A stretch of 64,000 bases of DNA from Micromonospora sp. AMSO31t. Its GTDB lineage: Bacteria; Actinomycetota; Actinomycetes; Mycobacteriales; Micromonosporaceae. Below the pieces are notes generated by a model that was not told the origin of the DNA, did no database searches, and saw only the letters and a program-made list of their open reading frames with translations. Below, in pieces: positions 58,861 through 64,000 of this stretch (the stretch's first letter is position 1; every line of letters begins with the position of its first letter). Position numbers and translations under genes: made by a program. The stretch is from contig NZ_WBKT01000004.1 of assembly GCF_008868175.1 (NCBI RefSeq), positions 1-64,000 on the forward strand. Direction: 5' to 3'.

Positions 58861-59334
58861 TCAGCCGCGGACCACGGTGAACATCCAGCAGCCGTACACC
58901 ACGTTGCGGCTGTGCAGGCGGTCCACGGTGGGGTCGGCCAGCAGCTCCGCGATGACCGCCTCCGGGTCGTCCCCGTCGTGCCGCCGGCCGCCGACGATCC
59001 GGCCCCGCCGGTCGTACGCCCGCAGCACCTGCGGTCGCCCCCGCCAGTCGGCCGGGTACGCCGTCACGTCGGCGGGGCCGGGGCACTCCGCGGCGTGCGC
59101 GAAGATCGGCCCCACCTCGCGGTACGGGCCGGGCGGCAGCGGCGGGGCGTACCCGAAGAGCAGCAGCGCCTCGCCCGCGGCGGCGTCGCGGAGGCAGCAG
59201 CGCAGCGGCTCGCCGCCCTCGGCGCAGCACCGCTCGGTCGGCTGGCCGGAGGCGTCGCGGCCGGTCCGCCGCACGTCGGCCAGCGCCTCGGCGGGCACGG
59301 GCTGGATGGCGTACCTGATGCGCGTCGTCGTCAT
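58861..59334 (-). CDS. DUF1203 family protein
   Basis: 157 aa. GEPLRCCLRDAAAGEALLLF, YREVGPIFAHAAEC and YGCWMFTV match DUF1203; several conserved Cys (CCAEGGEPLRCC) hint at metal or redox chemistry. No known activity. The stop is 39 bases upstream of the ribokinase-like gene start. Confidence 0.88.
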   Translation of the reverse strand: MTTTRIRYAIQPVPAEALADVRRTGRDASGQPTERCCAEGGEPLRCCLRDAAAGEALLLFGYAPPLPPGPYREVGPIFAHAAECPGPADVTAYPADWRGRPQVLRAYDRRGRIVGGRRHDGDDPEAVIAELLADPTVDRLHSRNVVYGCWMFTVVRG

Positions 59335-59403
59335 GCGTCCAGCCTGGCGCGGGACGCGCCCGGTGGCTGGCGGCCATCGGACCTCGCGGGCGCGAGGCCG
59401 CGG

Positions 59404-61008
59404 TCACGGACGGGACGGGACGCGCCGCACGGCGCGCGGGCCGACCAGGCGCCGGACCACCGGCACGGCGTTCCACTTCGCCGCGCCGACGAGGTCCCGG
59501 GCGTGCTCCAGCACGGTGTAGTCGGGGCGGGCCTGCCCGTCGGCGATGGCCCGGTCCAGGTCGTTGCCGCACCGGGTGAGCACGCTGTCGAAGTCGCGCC
59601 GGACCGGTTCGAGCAGCTGGTAGCCGAAGGAGCGGTGCAGCCGGGCGAAGAGCGGCTTGTAGAGCCGGGCCCGCTCGTGCAGCCCGGACGAGTACGACAT
59701 GGGGTTCTTCGGCCGCCGCCGGACGTAGTCGGGCAGCAGGTCGGCGAAGGCCCGCCGGACGATCCACTTCTCCTGCCCGTCGCGCAGCTTGAGGTCCAGC
59801 GGCAGCCGCATGGCCAGCTCGACCACGCTGAGGTCGAGGAAGGGCACCCGGGCCTCCACGCCGTGGCCCATGCTGGCGCGGTCCACCCGCTGCAGCTCGG
59901 TGCGGCACAGGTTACGGATCTTGTGGAGGAAGAGCCGCCGGGACCGCTCCGGGCCGACCTGGTGGTACATCGGGTAGCCGCCGAACAGCTCGTCCGAGCC
60001 GTCGCCGGTGAGCACCACCTTGACGCCCAGCTCCCGCAGCCGCCGGAAGATCGGCACCGAGACCACGGCGTTGATGATGTCGCCGTACTCGGTCAGCTCG
60101 GAGATCCGGATGGCCTCGCGCACGTCGGCCAGCCGGATGTCGCGGGGGCGCAGCTCGATGACCTCGTGCGGCACACCCAGGTCGGCGGCGAGCCGCCGGG
60201 CGTACGCCACGTCGGGGCTGCCCGGGGCGCCGACCGTGACCGCCACGCAGTCCGGGTGCAGCTGGGTGGCGTGCAGCAGGGCCAGCGAGCTGTCCAGGCC
60301 GCCGGAGAGCACCACCCCGACGGTGAGGTCGGTGTCCAGCCGCACCCGCATGCTGTCGGTGAGCGCGACCCGGACGAGCAGGGCGGCCTCGTCCGGGTCG
60401 TCGATCACCGGCAGCCCGGCGCCGAGGGTGAGCAGGTCGACGTACGGGCGCAGCCGGACCGGCCCGTCGGGCTCGGCCCAGCCGTGGTGCCCCGGCGGCA
60501 CCTCGCTGATCGGCGCGCCGTGCCCGACCAGCGCCTTCAGCTCGGAGGCGAGGTGCAGGCAGCCGGGGCCGCGGGACCAGTAGAGGGGCTTCACCCCGAG
60601 CGGGTCCCGGGCCACGTAGGTCCGGCCGGTCGCCCGCTCCACCACCGCGAAGGCGTACTCGCCGCGCAGCCGGCGGACCGCCTCCTCGCCCCACTGCCGA
60701 AAGGCGACGAGCACCACCTCGGTGTCGCCGGTGGTGCGGAACTCGTGCCCGAGCCGGGTCAGCTCGGCCCGCAGCTCGTGGTGGTTGAAGACCTCGCCGT
60801 TGTAACAGAGGACGTGCCGCTCGTCGGGCGAGACCCAGGGCTGCACGGCCCGCTCGCGGTCCACCACCCGCAACCGGCGTACGCCGGCGAGCAGGCCGGC
60901 CTCCTGCCGGGTCTCGGTCACCTCGCCGCGCGGGGCGAGGACGGCCAGCATCCGCCGGAAGAGGGCCGGGTCGGCCTCGGGGCCGATGCTCAGCGCGATC
61001 CCGCACAT
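59404..61008 (-). CDS. asparagine synthetase-like amidotransferase
   Basis: 534 aa. Class II glutaminase domain with nucleophile Cys2 (MCGIALSIG), YNGEVFNHHELRAEL and GDTEVVLVAF; C-terminal synthetase with the PP-loop VLSGGLDSSLALLHAT and VLTGDGSDELFGGYP. It is shorter than AsnB (about 600+) and sits 4 bases after an M15-like gene, so it may amidate or cyclise an unusual substrate instead of making free asparagine. Confidence 0.9.
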   Translation of the reverse strand: MCGIALSIGPEADPALFRRMLAVLAPRGEVTETRQEAGLLAGVRRLRVVDRERAVQPWVSPDERHVLCYNGEVFNHHELRAELTRLGHEFRTTGDTEVVLVAFRQWGEEAVRRLRGEYAFAVVERATGRTYVARDPLGVKPLYWSRGPGCLHLASELKALVGHGAPISEVPPGHHGWAEPDGPVRLRPYVDLLTLGAGLPVIDDPDEAALLVRVALTDSMRVRLDTDLTVGVVLSGGLDSSLALLHATQLHPDCVAVTVGAPGSPDVAYARRLAADLGVPHEVIELRPRDIRLADVREAIRISELTEYGDIINAVVSVPIFRRLRELGVKVVLTGDGSDELFGGYPMYHQVGPERSRRLFLHKIRNLCRTELQRVDRASMGHGVEARVPFLDLSVVELAMRLPLDLKLRDGQEKWIVRRAFADLLPDYVRRRPKNPMSYSSGLHERARLYKPLFARLHRSFGYQLLEPVRRDFDSVLTRCGNDLDRAIADGQARPDYTVLEHARDLVGAAKWNAVPVVRRLVGPRAVRRVPSRP

Positions 61009-61012
61009 CGAC

Positions 61013-61981
61013 TCAGATCCCCATCTCGGCCTCGTAGGCGCGCCGGAACCGGCGGCGGGCGGCGGGCGCGAGGCAGAGGTGCCAGGCCTGGCCCTCGTCG
61101 ACGACGTTGATCTCGCCGGCCTCCTGCCGGGCCAGCAGCAGCTCGGCGAGGAGGTCGCGGGCGCCGAACCGCTCGTACCACTCCAGTTCCACGTCGGCCG
61201 CCCAGCCGAGGCAGTGGCCGCTGGGCACCATGGCGGCGTAGCCGAGCCGGCGCAGCCGGTACTGGTGCTCGGCGCTGCGCGCGAGGCTGGTCACCCAGAG
61301 CGCCGGGGTGCCCGGCCGGGCCGCCGCGGCGAACTCCCGGCCCACGTCGTTGAGCAGCGCGATCACCTCACGCCGCGCCCGGCGGAACCGCAACCCGGCG
61401 GTACGCGGGGTGGCGTCCGGCCGGAGCCGTCGCTGGACCGCCCGCAGTCCCCGACCGAGGACGGTGCCGGGCTGCTCCTGGTAGCGGAAGGCGAGCAGCC
61501 CCCGCCGGCGCAGCCACTCCAGGTCCACCAGGTCGGTGCTGGTGTCGACCTGACCGTCGGTGAGGAAGGTCCCGCTGTCCCGCCACCACAGCACGTCGAT
61601 GCGGGAGAGCAGGTAGATGCGGACCAGCGCGGTGAGGTCGTGCGCCGAGCTGCGGGTGTTCGGCTGGTAGCGGGCCATCTCCAGCAGGAGGGTCTCCCGG
61701 GCGCCGACGAACCCCTGCGGGGTGGCGTCGAGGACGGCGGCGATGGCCGGCTCCCGCAGCCGCTGGTCGAGCAGCACCTGGCGGGCGGTGGTCGACGGCG
61801 CGTCCGCCAGGGCGCCCACCTCGACCAGCAGTTCCGCGACCGCGGCCCGGTACGCGGCCAGGTCCGGCTGCTGCCCCGGCCTCGTGCGCGCCCCGGTGGC
61901 CGGGGGCAGCCGGCGGGCGGGGGCGGCGGACGCGACGGCTGGCCCGGGCTGGTGGCCGGGGCTTCGGCTGGGCACTCGCAT
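61013..61981 (-). CDS. M15/hedgehog-fold-like protein paired with AsnB homologue
   Basis: 322 aa, no signal peptide. The C-terminal half has SLARSAEHQYRLRRLGYAAM, VPSGHCLGWAADVE (an SxHxxGxAxD-like zinc motif) and DEGQAWHLC (the second His), the layout of D,D-peptidase/M15-fold enzymes. The N-terminal half is helical with many Arg. ATG 61981 follows GGAAAGGGG. First gene of the pair; I cannot name its substrate. Confidence 0.72.
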   Translation of the reverse strand: MRVPSRSPGHQPGPAVASAAPARRLPPATGARTRPGQQPDLAAYRAAVAELLVEVGALADAPSTTARQVLLDQRLREPAIAAVLDATPQGFVGARETLLLEMARYQPNTRSSAHDLTALVRIYLLSRIDVLWWRDSGTFLTDGQVDTSTDLVDLEWLRRRGLLAFRYQEQPGTVLGRGLRAVQRRLRPDATPRTAGLRFRRARREVIALLNDVGREFAAAARPGTPALWVTSLARSAEHQYRLRRLGYAAMVPSGHCLGWAADVELEWYERFGARDLLAELLLARQEAGEINVVDEGQAWHLCLAPAARRRFRRAYEAEMGI

Positions 61982-62088
61982 GGTCGGCCCCTTTCCGGGC
62001 AGGACACGGCGTAGTCGAACCTGGACACACCGTAATCACCAGGATCGGCAGCTCCCCGAACAATCCTCCTATCTCCCCCCTAAGGTGC

Positions 62089-62874
62089 TCATCCTGCCGA
62101 GAGGCCCTGCACCCAGGCGTAATCCGGGGCGGCCGGCAGGCCGGCGTCCCGGCCGGTAACAACCGCGTCGGCCAGGTGCAGCGCCGCGCCCAGGGCGGCG
62201 CGGAACAGCAGCGAGCCGGTGCTCACCCGGGCCACCCCGAGCCGGCCCAGCGCGGCCAGGTCCGGGCCGCCCGGCCGGTGCAGCACGTTGAGCGGCAGCC
62301 CCACCTCGGCCACCAGCAACCCGACGGTGTCGTCCGGTGCGCCCGGGGCGAACAGCCCGTCCGCGCCCGCCGCCCGGTACGCCGCCGCCCGGTCCAGCGC
62401 CGCCGGCAGCGGGTCGGGCACGCCCAGCCACCAGGCGTCGGTGCGCGCGTTGACGAAGAGGCCCGGCACCGCGGTCCGGACCGCCGCGATCTTGGCGGCC
62501 ACCTCCTCGGCTGGCGCGAGGGCGCCGTCCGGCCGGCCGTCCTCCAGGTTCACCCCCACCACGCCGAGCGCGGCCAGCTCGGCGGCGTACCCGGCCACGG
62601 CCGCCGGGTCGGCGCTGAAACCGTCCTCGATGTCCACGGTGACCAGCGCCGGCAGGTCCCGCAGGCGGCGGGCCAGGTCGAGGGTCTCGTCGCGGGTGGC
62701 CCCCGTCCCGTCCGGCCGGCCGGCGGCCGCGGCCACCCCGAGGCTGGTGGTGCCCACGGCCGGGTGGCCCCGGGCGGCGAGCGCCGCGGCGGAGGCGTGA
62801 TCCCAGGCGTTGGGCAGCAGCAGGGGCCGGCCCGGCCGGTGCAGGGCGCGGAAGGCGGCGGCGCGGTCGATCAT
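62089..62874 (-). CDS. isocitrate lyase/PEP mutase family enzyme
   Basis: 261 aa TIM barrel. LLLPNAWDHASAAALAARGH, AVGTTSLGVAAAAG, VTVDIEDGFSADP (metal Asp/Glu), GVNLEDGRPDG, FVNARTDAWWLG fit the oxaloacetate-decarboxylase/PEP-mutase-like branch. It lacks the KKCGH catalytic segment of true isocitrate lyase. Coupled by ATGA to the P450 upstream. Confidence 0.9.
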   Translation of the reverse strand: MIDRAAAFRALHRPGRPLLLPNAWDHASAAALAARGHPAVGTTSLGVAAAAGRPDGTGATRDETLDLARRLRDLPALVTVDIEDGFSADPAAVAGYAAELAALGVVGVNLEDGRPDGALAPAEEVAAKIAAVRTAVPGLFVNARTDAWWLGVPDPLPAALDRAAAYRAAGADGLFAPGAPDDTVGLLVAEVGLPLNVLHRPGGPDLAALGRLGVARVSTGSLLFRAALGAALHLADAVVTGRDAGLPAAPDYAWVQGLSAG

Positions 62875-63965
62875 CGGACGATCACCTCAAGGCTGGTCGG
62901 GACACGCAGGGTGGGGTGCGGGGCGTAGCTCACGGGCTCGGCGCCGGGCGCGACGGGTCCGGTCGGCGCGGTCGGCACGGCGGAGGCGGGTCCGGTCGGC
63001 GCGGCCGGCACGGTGGGGCGGCACCGGTCGCGCAGCACGTCGACCACGCCGGCGGCGAGGGCGAGGGCCTGCCGTTCGCCCGGGCAGCCCCGGGGACCGG
63101 CACCGAAGGTCAGTGGCCCGACGGGCCGGCCGGGGTGGAACCGGTCCGGGTCCGGGTGGAGGGCCGGGTCCCGGTTGGCCGAGTCGAAGCGGAGCAGCAG
63201 CACGGCCTCCGGGCCGATCTCCCGGCCGCCCAGGCGGCGCGCGGCGGTCGCGACCCGGCGGGTGGCGCGCACCGGCGGGTCCAGGCGCAGCACCTCGGCC
63301 AGCAGGTCGGCGGTGCCGACCGTGGCCGGCGCGCCCAGCCCGTGCCGGACCGCGGCGCCGATCAGCCCGGCCGTGGCGTCGGCGGCCTGCACGAGCAGAC
63401 CGATGCGGTTCGCGACGACCTCGGCCGGGGCCGGCGGCGACAGGGCCAGCAGCGTGGCCACCGCCCGGTCGGCGCGCGCCACCGCCGCCGGTTCGGCGCC
63501 CGGGTGGTAGGCGGCGGCCACCACGGTGACCGCCGGCACGGCCGCCGCCGGGTCGGCCAGGCCGAGCCGCGCCGCCAGCACCTCCAGGGGTACGCGCCGC
63601 GCGAGCAGTGCCATCACGTCGACCCGCTGCGGGCGGCCGTCACCTGGCCCGACGGCGGGCGGTTCCACACCGGCCCGGGGCGCCGGGGCAACCGCCCCGG
63701 ACGGCCCGCCGGCGGTGGTGGTGTCCGGCACGGTGCTGGTCACCGGCACGGTCATCGCGCCGAGCAGCGCGGCGGTGGACCGGGCTGCCGCCGCCCGCAG
63801 CTCGTCCGGGTCGAGGTCGGCCAGCGCGGCGACCCCGATGGCGCGCCGGGCGGGATGCCGGTCCGGCGCGCTGAACCGGCTCACGGCGCCGCGCAGCCAG
63901 GCCAGGGTGCCCGGCGGACCGTACGGTGGCGTACCGGGGGCGGGGGCGATGATCGGCCAGTTCAC
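62871..63965 (-). CDS. cytochrome P450, divergent N-terminus
   Basis: 364 aa. Heme loop FGAGPRGCPGERQALALA, ExxR helix EVLRLDPP and an I-helix QAADATAGLIG are present. It is ~40 residues shorter than most bacterial P450s and carries a Thr/Pro/Gly-rich low-complexity insertion (about residues 75-105) where helices B-C usually lie. GTG 63965 is set by TACGGT (63977-63972) 6 bases upstream. Its stop overlaps the next gene's ATG, so the two enzymes probably work in one pathway. Confidence 0.87.
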   Translation of the reverse strand: MNWPIIAPAPGTPPYGPPGTLAWLRGAVSRFSAPDRHPARRAIGVAALADLDPDELRAAAARSTAALLGAMTVPVTSTVPDTTTAGGPSGAVAPAPRAGVEPPAVGPGDGRPQRVDVMALLARRVPLEVLAARLGLADPAAAVPAVTVVAAAYHPGAEPAAVARADRAVATLLALSPPAPAEVVANRIGLLVQAADATAGLIGAAVRHGLGAPATVGTADLLAEVLRLDPPVRATRRVATAARRLGGREIGPEAVLLLRFDSANRDPALHPDPDRFHPGRPVGPLTFGAGPRGCPGERQALALAAGVVDVLRDRCRPTVPAAPTGPASAVPTAPTGPVAPGAEPVSYAPHPTLRVPTSLEVIVR

Positions 63966-64000
63966 TCCTCGACCGTAGGTCCGCCACCTTTCGGCCCGGA

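Noticed and set aside
56944..61110. A 1388-codon open frame on the plus strand
   Set aside because: It lies antisense to five well-supported genes, has no domain pattern and arises from codon bias in GC-rich DNA, where the opposite strand often stays open.
59404..61981. Lasso-peptide cluster based on the AsnB homologue
   Set aside because: No transglutaminase-like McjB protein, RRE protein or precursor peptide was found next to it; the partner is M15-like.

Overview
The window is one stretch of very GC-rich chromosome (about 73-75% by eye). Strong third-position G/C bias, frequent GTG starts, ATGA/GTGA start-stop overlaps, leaderless TANNNT promoters, an ergothioneine operon, a mycothiol-type enzyme remnant and many actinobacterial domain families all point to an actinomycete. 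Similarity to Micromonosporaceae proteins, as I remember them, suggests Micromonospora or a close relative. The contig starts inside an SDR gene and ends just upstream of a P450 gene. There are no rRNA genes, CRISPR arrays or intact mobile elements. Nearly all features are my own reading of family motifs; no search was run.

Layout. 0-5.6 kb: partial SDR with an NTF2-like fragment, a GNAT, an ECF41/SigJ-type sigma factor divergent from its NAD(P)-binding partner gene, a degraded mycothiol-dependent isomerase, an M23 peptidase, two coupled unknown genes, CutA. 5.5-15 kb: XRE/TPR regulator, an inositol-phosphatase/unknown/membrane-protein operon, methyltransferase, Tat-exported beta-propeller, HD hydrolase, ArsR-like regulator divergent from an MFS exporter, AMIN-like secreted protein. 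15-19 kb: OmpR-type two-component system with a GerMN lipoprotein (MtrAB-LpqB-like), and a DUF2975/XRE/small membrane protein operon.

19.0-21 kb is the most unusual part. An rtcB RNA-ligase gene lies between two pairs of divergent tRNA genes (Pro, Glu upstream; Arg, Gln downstream), all on the minus strand. It is preceded by a tRNA-like half and by a 40-codon ORF that ends in an intrinsic terminator. The short ORF is rich in Gln, Arg, Pro and Glu, the same four amino acids carried by the tRNAs, which suggests an attenuator that senses tRNA damage or charging. Next comes a TetM/OtrA-like ribosome-protection GTPase with an overlapping 36-codon leader ORF (21.6-23.7 kb), among DUF6058 and possible DUF6193 genes.

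24-37.4 kb concerns the cell envelope: esterase, VanX-like dipeptidase, LacI regulator, two paralogous D,D-carboxypeptidases around a flippase-like protein, a CX5R phosphatase, an LPVTG surface protein, a DUF4012 protein, a glycosyltransferase, a low-molecular-weight tyrosine phosphatase and a Wzz/BY-kinase. 37.8-40.3 kb: NhaA antiporter with a Ca-loop-like tail and a GDT1-type Mn exporter behind a yybP-ykoY manganese riboswitch. 40.3-44.7 kb: egtABCD for ergothioneine. 44.8-54 kb: ECF sigma with a probable membrane partner, a Ser/Thr kinase, a MacB-like ABC exporter, a NarL-type two-component system, and a minimal GntR repressor with a 15-bp direct repeat and a promoter-overlapping inverted repeat. 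54-64 kb: DUF305 protein divergent from an LVIVD propeller, an Ntn-hydrolase lipoprotein, a ribokinase-family enzyme, DUF1203, an asparagine-synthetase-like/M15-like pair, and a PEP-mutase-family enzyme coupled to an unusual P450. Long hairpins separate several convergent gene pairs.
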